A DNA stretch of 34,639 nucleotides from Alphaproteobacteria bacterium. GTDB lineage: Bacteria > Pseudomonadota > Alphaproteobacteria > Rhizobiales > CAJQND01. The position numbers were made by a program, and so were the translations under genes. The stretch covers positions 1-34,639 of the forward strand of contig JAAEUE010000025.1 of assembly GCA_024227565.1 (NCBI GenBank), given 5' to 3'. The notes under the pieces are model-generated. The model made no database searches and had not been told where the DNA came from. It saw only the letters and a program-made list of their open reading frames with translations. This document shows positions 25,118 to 31,776 of this stretch, piece after piece. Within the stretch, counting starts at the first letter, position 1, and each line of letters begins with the position of its first letter.

Positions 25118-25195
25118 TTCTTCAGCTTGGGGAAAACTAGGGCAACTTCCGCTCAAGTTGAGCGGAAGATGCCCCAGATTTTCCGTACGGGCGAG
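25118..25195. repeat. Long imperfect inverted repeat between nth and DUF2244
   Basis: The centre CTTCCGCTCAA-G-TTGAGCGGAAG (25146-25168) is a perfect 11-bp palindrome around one base. The arms continue outward through GGGCA/TGCCC and GGAAAACT/AGATTTTCC, giving about 24 of 29 paired positions per arm. Its right arm forms the left end of copy B, so copy B is a hairpin element with an extra hairpin attached. It would form a very stable cruciform or RNA hairpin in the divergent promoter region. Confidence 0.7.
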
Positions 25196-25243
25196 CAACT
25201 TATCTCCGCTCAGTCGATTCCGCCTGACCGGAGGTTGCTCTAG
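25164..25243 (-). repeat. Intergenic hairpin element, copy B
   Basis: The reverse complement begins CTAGAGCAACCTCCGGTCAG and matches copy A (16404-16483) at 65 of 80 positions without gaps. GAGCAAC pairs with GTTGCTC and CAG with CTG, and most differences lie in the loop. It sits just upstream of the DUF2244 start and so overlaps its promoter region. Confidence 0.75.
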
Positions 25244-25262
25244 GGCTATACTGGGCGCCAAG

Positions 25263-25763
25263 ATGACCAGCGTCCCCACCATCGCGCGACCTGCCCCTGG
25301 CGCCCGGCCCAGCTATTCGGCCATATTGCGCCCGCACCGGTCGATGAACCGGCAAGGCTTCCTGGTGCTCATGGCGGCCATCAGCGTGGTGAGCTTTGTG
25401 GCCGGGATTGCGTTCTGGATGATCGGCGCCTGGCCGGTGTTCGGGTTTTTCGGGCTGGATGTGCTGCTGATCTATTGGGCCTTCAAGGTCAATTATGCGC
25501 AAGTCCGCAACTATGAATCCATCGAGCTTTTTCCCGACACTCTGGTCATTCGCCGGGTGGAAGGGCGCCGGGCACCCAAGGAATGGCGCCTGCAGCCCTA
25601 TTGGGTGCGGGTTGAGCTTGAAATCAACGAGGACCTGGAAACCTGCGGGCCGCTGTGGCTCACTTCTCATGGCAAGCGGTTGCAGCTTGGGGCCTTCTTG
25701 GGCCCCGATCAGCTGGAGACCCTGGCGGGCGAGCTGAGAACCGCGCTGGCCCGGACCCGGTGA
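25263..25763 (+). CDS. DUF2244 membrane protein
   Basis: A 166-residue inner-membrane protein. After a 30-residue cytosolic N-terminus comes the family opening SAILRPHRSMNRQGF, then two membrane segments: LVLMAAISVVSFVAGIAFWM (about 35-54) and WPVFGFFGLDVLLIYWAFKV (about 57-76). A soluble C-terminal domain follows with DUF2244 signatures NYESIELFPDTLVIRRV, LQPYWVRVEL and GAFLGPDQLETLAGEL. The function is unknown. The ATG at 25263 is chosen over the upstream in-frame open region, which runs through the hairpin element. In relatives I know, the gene is often beside nth. Confidence 0.87.
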   Translation: MTSVPTIARPAPGARPSYSAILRPHRSMNRQGFLVLMAAISVVSFVAGIAFWMIGAWPVFGFFGLDVLLIYWAFKVNYAQVRNYESIELFPDTLVIRRVEGRRAPKEWRLQPYWVRVELEINEDLETCGPLWLTSHGKRLQLGAFLGPDQLETLAGELRTALARTR

Positions 25764-25828
25764 GATTTTTGTCCACCAGCGCAGGAAACGGGTGGAATGG
25801 CCGCCGCCTGCGCCATAAGTTCTGAGCC

Positions 25829-26755
25829 ATGAACCAGACACGCATAGACCACCTGGCCACCGGCGCACCCGCCCCTCTGGCCTCCACCGCCGGTGAAACC
25901 ACACGGGACTATGCCCATGTGCAACGCGCCATCAGCCATCTTTCAGAAAACTGGCGTGAGCAGCCGTCTCTTGATGAGCTGGCCCGCCAGGTGAACCTCA
26001 GCCCGGCTCATTTGCAGCGGCTGTTCACCCGCTGGGCCGGCATCTCGCCAAAAGGCTTCCTGCAGGCCATCACCATAGACCACGCCCGCAGCCTGCTGCG
26101 CGACAGCGCCTCGGTGCTCGACACCACGTACGAAGTAGGCCTGTCCAGCCCAGGCCGCCTGCACGATCTCTTCGTCTCCCACGAGGCGATGACGCCGGGG
26201 TCCTACAAAACCAAGGGCGCCGGGCTTCAGATCTCCTATGGCTTTCACACCTGCCCGTTCGGCACGGTTCTGCTCATGGTCACCGAACATGGCCTGGCCG
26301 GGCTCGCCTTCGCAGACGAGGGCGATGAGCTGGCGGCGTTTGAGGACATGTCCGGGCGCTGGCCCAATGCGGACTACGTGCACAATGAGGCGCTGACGGC
26401 GCCTTATGCTGAACGGATCTTCAACCCGGCCTGCTGGCAGGCCAACGATCCCCTGCGCGTGGTGCTGATCGGCACCGAGTTCGAAACCAGCGTGTGGAAG
26501 ACGCTTTTGCGCATTCCGCTTGGCCGGGCCTCGACCTACTCGGATGTGGCCGCCCACATCGGAAAGCCCAATGCCGCCCGGGCAGTGGGCAGCGCAGTGG
26601 GGCGCAACCCGATCTCGTTCGTGGTGCCCTGTCACCGGGTGCTCGGCAAAAGCGCCAAGATGTGCGGCTACCACTGGGGCATCACCCGCAAGCGGGCGAT
26701 CCTGGGCTGGGAAGCCGGCGTTGAGGAACAGGCGAAGACAGCGCTGGCGAGCTAG
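25829..26755 (+). CDS. Ada-like AraC-type HTH / methylated-DNA-cysteine methyltransferase
   Basis: A two-domain 308-residue protein. Residues about 31-127 form an AraC-type double HTH (SLDELARQVNLSPAHLQRLF, TRWAGISPKGFLQAITIDHA). Residues about 140-300 are an O6-methylguanine-DNA methyltransferase domain with the acceptor Cys268 in VVPCHRV, preceded by RASTYSDVAAHIG and RAVGSAVGRNP. The suicide enzyme takes methyl groups from O6-methylguanine. The N-terminal Ada zinc domain with its phosphotriester-accepting Cys is absent, so this is not full Ada: methyl-phosphate sensing by that domain is impossible, and regulation may work through Cys268 or not at all. It follows DUF2244 by 65 bp. Its TAG stop lies in CTAGAGCAACCT, the same motif that opens the hairpin elements. 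Confidence 0.92.
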   Translation: MNQTRIDHLATGAPAPLASTAGETTRDYAHVQRAISHLSENWREQPSLDELARQVNLSPAHLQRLFTRWAGISPKGFLQAITIDHARSLLRDSASVLDTTYEVGLSSPGRLHDLFVSHEAMTPGSYKTKGAGLQISYGFHTCPFGTVLLMVTEHGLAGLAFADEGDELAAFEDMSGRWPNADYVHNEALTAPYAERIFNPACWQANDPLRVVLIGTEFETSVWKTLLRIPLGRASTYSDVAAHIGKPNAARAVGSAVGRNPISFVVPCHRVLGKSAKMCGYHWGITRKRAILGWEAGVEEQAKTALAS

Positions 26756-26976
26756 AGCAACCTTCGAATATGAACAAAAATCTCACTCAAATAGGCCAAA
26801 TAGCCCGAATTTGACTGTTCTATCAGGAGCTTACGCAAATTTGGGTTCGTTTCGCAGAATCGCTGTTTTTGGCAGTTTTCTGCGGCTGAAGATGAACAAA
26901 AACTGTCAGATAAGCCGGTAGTTCTCAACTTTTTAGTGGCAAAATGCGAGATGGGAACGGTCCCACTTTCCCGCGC

Positions 26977-26992
26977 CCCTGCTTTCGCAGGG
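26977..26992 (-). repeat. REP-like palindrome (copy 3)
   Basis: CCCTGC-TTTC-GCAGGG is a perfect 6-bp stem with a 4-base loop. On the minus strand it reads CATCCCTGCGAAAGCAGGGG, the same consensus as copy 4, in the opposite orientation and about 45 bp away, like a REP pair. Confidence 0.65.
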
Positions 26993-27033
26993 ATGCGGGG
27001 AGTGGAAAGCCTCCTCGCGCCCTCCTCTCCGTC

Positions 27034-27053
27034 ATCCCCGCAAAAGCGGGGAT
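27034..27053 (+). repeat. REP-like palindrome (copy 4)
   Basis: ATCCCCGC-AAAA-GCGGGGAT is a perfect 8-bp stem in the context GTCATCCCC...GGGGATCCAC, the best copy of this dispersed family in the window. Confidence 0.75.
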
Positions 27054-27139
27054 CCACAGCGGCTGGCTCCGTTTTCTGCGGCCCATGGGCCCTGGATAGT
27101 TGCTCGCGCAAATTCCGGGGTGACGGCTTGAAGGGACGA

Positions 27140-27787
27140 TTAGGGCTGCAACGCCCCCAAGTGCGGCTCCAGCAGGTGGTAGACCGCACTCAGCGCCTTT
27201 TGCCGGGGCAGGATCTTTTCATCCAGGCACCATTCCAGCCATAGCCCGTCAATCAGCGAGATGAGCATGGTGGCCAGCAGGCCGGCATCCACTTGGCGGC
27301 CATCCTCGGTGGCAATGGCGCTGATCAGGGCGCTGAGCCGGTCGTGATAGACCACGTAGCGGGCCTTGTGGATGGCGGCCAGCTTGGGATTGCTGGCGGT
27401 TTCGCCCCACACGGCCAACCAAGCCTTGAGCTGGGTGCGGTCAAAAACCTTCGGATCAAAGTTTGCCGCCACGAAATCTCGCAACGCTTGACGCGGCGAT
27501 ACATTTTCGCGGCCAATTTGTGCAGCTCCCAACCCATCCAGATTGGCGGTCATCGCCTCATAGGTTTGGGCCAGAAGGTCTTCCTTGCCGTCAAAATGGT
27601 GTGAAATCAGACCCTTGGAAATGCCGGCCTTCTTGCAGATGCGCTCCACGGTGAACCCGGCGATGCCGCCTTCGGCCAGGCAGGCAACGGCAGCCTCGAT
27701 CAACAGGCGCTTGCGTTCCGGCGCTTGCTTGCGCGAGTATCGCGGCGCGCCTGGGCGTGCGGGTTCACTGTCTGGTGCCTGTGCCAT
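27140..27787 (-). CDS. TetR-family regulator, BetI-like
   Basis: A 215-residue one-component regulator. The N-terminal HTH covers about residues 28-75 (LIEAAVACLAEGGIAGFTVE, RICKKAGISKGLISHHFDGK), followed by KEDLLAQTYEAM. The ligand domain follows. ISKGLISHHFDGKEDLLAQTY with a TetR_C_6-like body (FVAANFDPKVFDRTQLKAWL, AVWGETASNPKLAAIHKARY) resembles BetI, the choline-sensing repressor, but no choline genes are nearby. It is divergent from the iron-dependent dehydrogenase gene across only 45 bp, so it probably controls that gene and itself. The ligand is unknown. Confidence 0.9.
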   Translation of the reverse strand: MAQAPDSEPARPGAPRYSRKQAPERKRLLIEAAVACLAEGGIAGFTVERICKKAGISKGLISHHFDGKEDLLAQTYEAMTANLDGLGAAQIGRENVSPRQALRDFVAANFDPKVFDRTQLKAWLAVWGETASNPKLAAIHKARYVVYHDRLSALISAIATEDGRQVDAGLLATMLISLIDGLWLEWCLDEKILPRQKALSAVYHLLEPHLGALQP

Positions 27788-27832
27788 CTAGCGTGTTCTG
27801 TTAGCAGATAATGCCGCGCAAGGGAGAACAAG

Positions 27833-28996
27833 ATGACAGGAGCAGGCCACATCGTGTTTGCCGAAATGGATGACGTGATCTTTGGCAAACCGGCCGCCGA
27901 GGCAATTGCCCAAACCGCAGAACGTTTGGGCGCCAAGCGCCTGTTCCTTATGGTTAGCGGAACCTTAAACCGCACCACAGATGAGATTGCCAAGGTGCAG
28001 GCCGCGCTTGGTGCGCGCTGCGTGGCCACCTTCGACGCCATGCCGCCGCACACCCCGCGATCGGCCGTTTTGGCCGCAACGTTGATGGCACGGAAGGCTG
28101 AGATCGACCTGATTGTCACCTTCGGCGGCGGCTCCATCACGGACGGCGCCAAGGCGGTGCAAATGTGCCTGGCCAACGACATATCGACCATTGAAGGCAT
28201 GGATGCCCTCAGAGCCGACAAAGACGCCGGTGTGACCCTGTGTGCCCCGCCAACGGTGCGCCAGGTGTCGGTGCCCACAACCCTCTCAGGGGGCGAATTC
28301 AGCGCGCTGGCGGGGGTCACGGACGAGCGCACCAAAACCAAGGAGCTCTTCAAACATCCCACCGTGGTGCCGCAAACGGTGATCCTCGACCCCGCGGTGA
28401 CGGTGCACACGCCGGAATGGCTGTGGATCTCCACCGGCATTCGCGCGGTGGACCATTGTGTGGAGGGGATCTGCTCAGGCGAAGCCCACGCCTATGGCGA
28501 TGCCCAGGCCATGAAGGGCCTGGCCCTGTTCGCAAAGGGCCTGCCCAGGGTGATGGAAGACCCGCAGGATTTGCAGGCCCGGCTCGACTGCCAGATGGGC
28601 ACCTGGCTGTCCATGGCGCCGATTGCCAGCGGGGTGCCCATGGGGGCGAGCCACGGCATTGGCTACATTCTGGGCACCCTGTTCGGTGTGCCCCACGGCC
28701 ACACCTCCTGCATCATGCTGCCCGCCGTGATGGCCTGGAACAAACCGGCCAACGCGGAGCGCCAGGCGATTGTGTCTGAGATCATGGGCCGGCCCGGCGA
28801 AGACGCGGGCGAGGTTTTGGATGGGTTCATCGGCGGTCTTGGCATGCCGCGCTCTCTGGCGGCGGTGGACGTTGGCACAGATCAGTTTGAGGCGATTGCC
28901 GAAGGGGCCATGAAAACCCCGTGGATCCCGCGCAATCCGCGGCCCATCCCGTCACCTGCGGAGGTGAAGGAAATCCTGGCGCTGGCGGCAGGTTAA
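27833..28996 (+). CDS. Iron-containing alcohol dehydrogenase / maleylacetate reductase-like
   Basis: A 387-residue type III alcohol dehydrogenase that uses NAD(P)H and Fe2+ or Zn2+. The dinucleotide-binding FGGGSITDGAKAVQ is at about residue 101, VPTTLSGGEFSALAGVT is the hallmark in the middle, and the metal ligands are in TGIRAVDHCVEG, GASHGIGYILG and GVPHGHTSCIMLP. The pattern is nearer to maleylacetate reductases and related dehydrogenases than to ethanol dehydrogenases. No ring-cleavage genes lie nearby, so an aromatic pathway is not shown. AGGGAG lies 7 bases before the ATG. The gene is divergent from a TetR regulator 45 bp away. Its 3' end meets the VOC gene on the other strand. Confidence 0.9.
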   Translation: MTGAGHIVFAEMDDVIFGKPAAEAIAQTAERLGAKRLFLMVSGTLNRTTDEIAKVQAALGARCVATFDAMPPHTPRSAVLAATLMARKAEIDLIVTFGGGSITDGAKAVQMCLANDISTIEGMDALRADKDAGVTLCAPPTVRQVSVPTTLSGGEFSALAGVTDERTKTKELFKHPTVVPQTVILDPAVTVHTPEWLWISTGIRAVDHCVEGICSGEAHAYGDAQAMKGLALFAKGLPRVMEDPQDLQARLDCQMGTWLSMAPIASGVPMGASHGIGYILGTLFGVPHGHTSCIMLPAVMAWNKPANAERQAIVSEIMGRPGEDAGEVLDGFIGGLGMPRSLAAVDVGTDQFEAIAEGAMKTPWIPRNPRPIPSPAEVKEILALAAG

Positions 28997-29357
28997 ACGT
29001 GCTGGTCGATGAGGACCGGGTTGCATCGAGCACCATGCAACTGGCCGGGCCTGAGGTGGCCTCATCGGCTTCGCTCAGCATCTCCACGCCATCTGCTTTG
29101 AGCTGCCTTTGGATGTCCCTCACGTCGGTGAAACCATCCAATGTCTGCCCGTTTGCGTCCCAGCCTGGGTTGAAGGTCAGGGTGTTGTTCTCAAACATCC
29201 CCTGAAACAGGCCGATCACGCAGGCTGGGCTTTTGAGGATGAGCCAGCCTTGGCCGGCATCGCCGCCGATGACGGCAAACCCCAGCTTCTCGTAAAAGGC
29301 TTGCGAGGCGGCGAGGTCCTTCACAGCGAGGCTGAGTGAGAAGTTCCCGAGTTCCAT
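28827..29357 (-). CDS. VOC/glyoxalase-family protein with 3' frameshift
   Basis: VOC-fold proteins bind metal and act as glyoxalases, dioxygenases or resistance proteins; this one has no assigned substrate. MELGNFSLSLAVKDLAASQA opens the domain; WLILKSPACVIGLFQ, FTDVRDIQRQLKADG and GPASCMVLD follow in order. After residue 112 the family should continue with a DPDGNP-type turn. In this frame it reads DATRSSSTSTFN and runs on for 60 residues over the neighbouring dehydrogenase gene. In the next frame the DNA at about 29022-28993 reads NPVLIDQHV and stops at 28993, exactly what the family ends with. So a few bases (probably 7) are missing near 29022-29027, and the original gene was about 29357-28993. 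This is either a real frameshift or a sequencing error. Confidence 0.75.
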   Translation of the reverse strand: MELGNFSLSLAVKDLAASQAFYEKLGFAVIGGDAGQGWLILKSPACVIGLFQGMFENNTLTFNPGWDANGQTLDGFTDVRDIQRQLKADGVEMLSEADEATSGPASCMVLDATRSSSTSTFNLPPAPGFPSPPQVTGWAADCAGSTGFSWPLRQSPQTDLCQRPPPPESAACQDRR

Positions 29358-29610
29358 AGGCTTTGTGCTCCCTTTTGCCCCTTAGGCGCGATAGCCACCT
29401 GTCCGAGGGTTTGCAGAGCCTACCATAGGCTAGGGAGGGGGTGTGCCAGGTCCGGACGATCAATCGCCTGTTCTTGAATTGTTAATCAGTTCTAAAATTT
29501 TTCCATAGAGATGAGCGCATTCTATTTACGGAATGTCATAGGGTTGAGCGTAATTATACGCCACTAAAAGTTTGTACCCATCAGTAGAGACGACAAGGTT
29601 GGCCAAAATC

Positions 29611-30987
29611 ATGTTGAAGTATTTAAAGAAATTCCGGTCAGACGAGGACGGCAACATTGCAATCATATTTGGATTTGCAGTCGTTCCTTTCATGATGGTA
29701 GCAGGCATGGCCGTTGACTATGGTCGCGGTGTGGTGGCCAAGCACGAATTGCAGGTTGCGCTTGATTCTGCGGTGCTGGCGGCCGGCTCACTGAGATTGG
29801 CCGACGCTCAGGATCGCAAAGATCTTGGCAAGGCATTCTTTGAGGCAAACTTCGACGCAGCCCGGTACGGAATGACTGTCCCCAGCGACCTCATTTCCAT
29901 CAGCAACAACGTGATCAGCGCCGATGAGACCCTGTCGGTCGATACGGCATTCATGCAGCTGTCCAGCATGTTGTCGGGACAAACCGTCGACGAGATGCAG
30001 CTGCAATCGGACGCGACGGCGCTGGTGCCTCAGGTTGGCACGGCGGAGATTTCCCTGGTTCTCGACTACTCAGGGTCCATGGATGACTATCTCAATGGCG
30101 CGAAGAAATATGTCACGATGAGAAATGCGGCGAAGGATCTGATCAATAGCTTGCATACGGCCAGCGGCGGGACCTCGGATGATATCGAGTTTTCGCTTGT
30201 GCCGTTCTCCTATGGGGTCAAAGCCAGTCTGATGAACAAGCATGTGACCGACGAGAGCTATAACAAGCTCGTCGGCGACACCAGGGCTGAAAGCTGCTTT
30301 TCCGGCAGAAAGAAGAACAATACGACGGACACCGAACCGACCGACGGGAAGCGCCATCGCTGGCAGCAGAAAGATCTGTGGTATGACAAAGGATCCTACA
30401 ACGCTGACCGCAGCTACAAGTGCAGCGACATGCTGGCGATGCGTGAGCTGACAAGTGTGACTGGCACGTTGCTTTCCGATCTCAATTCCTGGGAGCCGGA
30501 CGGCGGCACGCACATCTCCTCCGGGTTCCAGTTCGGCTGGCATTCCATTTCCCCCAACTCCGTGTTCCCTGGAGGGGCAACCTACGACAAGATCACCCAT
30601 GAAGATCCTGAGCAGCGCGTAATGAAAGCCATTGTGTTGCTGACGGATGGCGCGCAGACCGTGCCGGCCTACAGGAAAAATGGTGCGGGCCAAGACAACC
30701 CAGAAACCAGCGATCCCGATTGGCCAATGGATAAAACCAACGGCGAGTACAACCTTGAGCAACAGTGTGAAAACGCCAAGGCTGAGGGCATCATAGTGGT
30801 GACCGTTGCCTTCGACCTTGACGACGACGACACGATCGACCGGCTCGAGGGATGTGCCTCACCGAAGAACCCTGACGATGAGGCCGATGGCAAGTATGCC
30901 TTCACGGCGAACACCACCAGCCAGCTCCAGACCGCGTTCCAGGAGATCGGCGATATTCTGGCCGAGATGGTCTATCTGAGCAACTAA
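29611..30987 (+). CDS. TadG-like pilus-assembly protein with vWA domain
   Basis: A 458-residue protein with a TadE/TadG-type N-terminus (FRSDEDGNIAIIFGFAVVPF, the membrane segment about residues 16-34). The body follows with LDSAVLAAGSLRLADA. A von Willebrand factor A domain from about residue 148 carries the metal-site motif DYSGSMD (Asp152, Ser154, Ser156), and VLLTDGAQT gives the second metal loop. It ends AFQEIGDILAEMVYLSN. It is anchored in the inner membrane with the domain in the periplasm, and TadG-type proteins help build Flp pili. No other tad or cpa gene is in the window, so this is an orphan copy. The ATG at 29611 is preferred over a TTG at 29572. It converges on the nitrilase gene with 12 bp between. 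Confidence 0.88.
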   Translation: MLKYLKKFRSDEDGNIAIIFGFAVVPFMMVAGMAVDYGRGVVAKHELQVALDSAVLAAGSLRLADAQDRKDLGKAFFEANFDAARYGMTVPSDLISISNNVISADETLSVDTAFMQLSSMLSGQTVDEMQLQSDATALVPQVGTAEISLVLDYSGSMDDYLNGAKKYVTMRNAAKDLINSLHTASGGTSDDIEFSLVPFSYGVKASLMNKHVTDESYNKLVGDTRAESCFSGRKKNNTTDTEPTDGKRHRWQQKDLWYDKGSYNADRSYKCSDMLAMRELTSVTGTLLSDLNSWEPDGGTHISSGFQFGWHSISPNSVFPGGATYDKITHEDPEQRVMKAIVLLTDGAQTVPAYRKNGAGQDNPETSDPDWPMDKTNGEYNLEQQCENAKAEGIIVVTVAFDLDDDDTIDRLEGCASPKNPDDEADGKYAFTANTTSQLQTAFQEIGDILAEMVYLSN

Positions 30988-30999
30988 CGCTCACCACAT

Positions 31000-31776
31000 T
31001 CACAAATCGCGCCGGGCCTCCTTCAAATAGGGGAGCTCGGCGCGGGCTTTTTCGATCTCGGCTGTATCCAGCGTGCAGATGTACACGCAAGCTTCTGAGC
31101 CGGCGCTTGAGATCTGTCCATCCGGTCCAGCCAGTCTGGACAGGCCGCAGTAAGCAAACTGCCCCTCCGAGCCGGCATGGTTCACATAGGCAACGTAAAC
31201 CCCGTTTTCGAACGCCCGGGTGGGAATCATGGTGCCGGTGAGATGGCTATATTGCTCCCGCAGCGCGGTGGGCACCATCACCAGAGCCGCACCGGCGCGG
31301 GCTGCAGCTCGCACAGCTTCTGGAATTTCCACATCATAACAAATGAGCGGCGCCACCGTGATGCCGTCGACCTCGGCGGTGACGATGTCGTTTCCCGGTG
31401 TGAACTGAGCCTGCTCGTAACGGCCGGACAAATGCAACTTTCGGAAGTTGACCGGCGCGCTGCCGTCCGCCGGCAGCAAGCAGGCCGAATTGTAAACCGC
31501 TTGCCCCTCCCGCTCGGCATAGGCGATGAGGCAATTAACGCCGTGCTGGCTGGAAAGCTCAGCGGCCCGTCGCAGGCTTTCCCCATCTTGGGGTTCTGCA
31601 ACTTGCGACACCTGATCGCCGATATTGTATCCACACAAAAAAAGCTCAGGCGTGATCAACAGATCGGCGCCCGCCTGAGCCGCCTCGGCAAGAGCAGCGT
31701 CAAGCGCCGTCAGCTGGGTTTCAGGACTGCAAGGAACCGTATCGTTCTGAAAGAGGGCCAGCGTGAGTTTGGCCAT
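31000..31776 (-). CDS. Nitrilase-superfamily (carbon-nitrogen) amidohydrolase
   Basis: A 258-residue hydrolase of the C-N hydrolase superfamily. The catalytic triad is Glu44 in ITPELFLCGYN, Lys113 in NFRKLHLSGRYE and Cys146 in PLICYDVEIPEAV. VMVPTALRE and FENGVYVAYVNHAG are also conserved. Members cleave amides (aliphatic amides, N-carbamoyl amines, omega-amides); the length and motifs fit an amidase rather than a true nitrilase. It starts in a one-base overlap (TGATG) with the M24 gene, so the two are translated together and probably share a pathway. The compound cannot be told from the sequence; an N-carbamoyl or amide derivative of an amine taken up by the neighbouring ABC transporter is one possibility. 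Confidence 0.93.
   Translation of the reverse strand: MAKLTLALFQNDTVPCSPETQLTALDAALAEAAQAGADLLITPELFLCGYNIGDQVSQVAEPQDGESLRRAAELSSQHGVNCLIAYAEREGQAVYNSACLLPADGSAPVNFRKLHLSGRYEQAQFTPGNDIVTAEVDGITVAPLICYDVEIPEAVRAAARAGAALVMVPTALREQYSHLTGTMIPTRAFENGVYVAYVNHAGSEGQFAYCGLSRLAGPDGQISSAGSEACVYICTLDTAEIEKARAELPYLKEARRDL

Larger units (their letters stand above)
26756..27139. other. Non-coding stretch after the ada-like gene
   Basis: No convincing gene. It starts with AGCAACCT of a possible hairpin-element end (26752-26763) and ends near GGATAGTTGCTCGCGC (27094-27109), which resembles the other half of that element. In between lie two REP-like palindromes (26977-26992 and 27034-27053) in opposite orientation, plus an AT-rich stretch with GGGTTCGTTTCGCAG. 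An open frame of 145 codons on the minus strand (26752-27189) is made of repeat sequence and is not a gene. Confidence 0.6.

Noticed and set aside
26752..27189. 145-codon minus-strand frame
   Set aside because: Made mainly of repeat and palindrome sequence and overlaps the TetR gene end; not a protein pattern.
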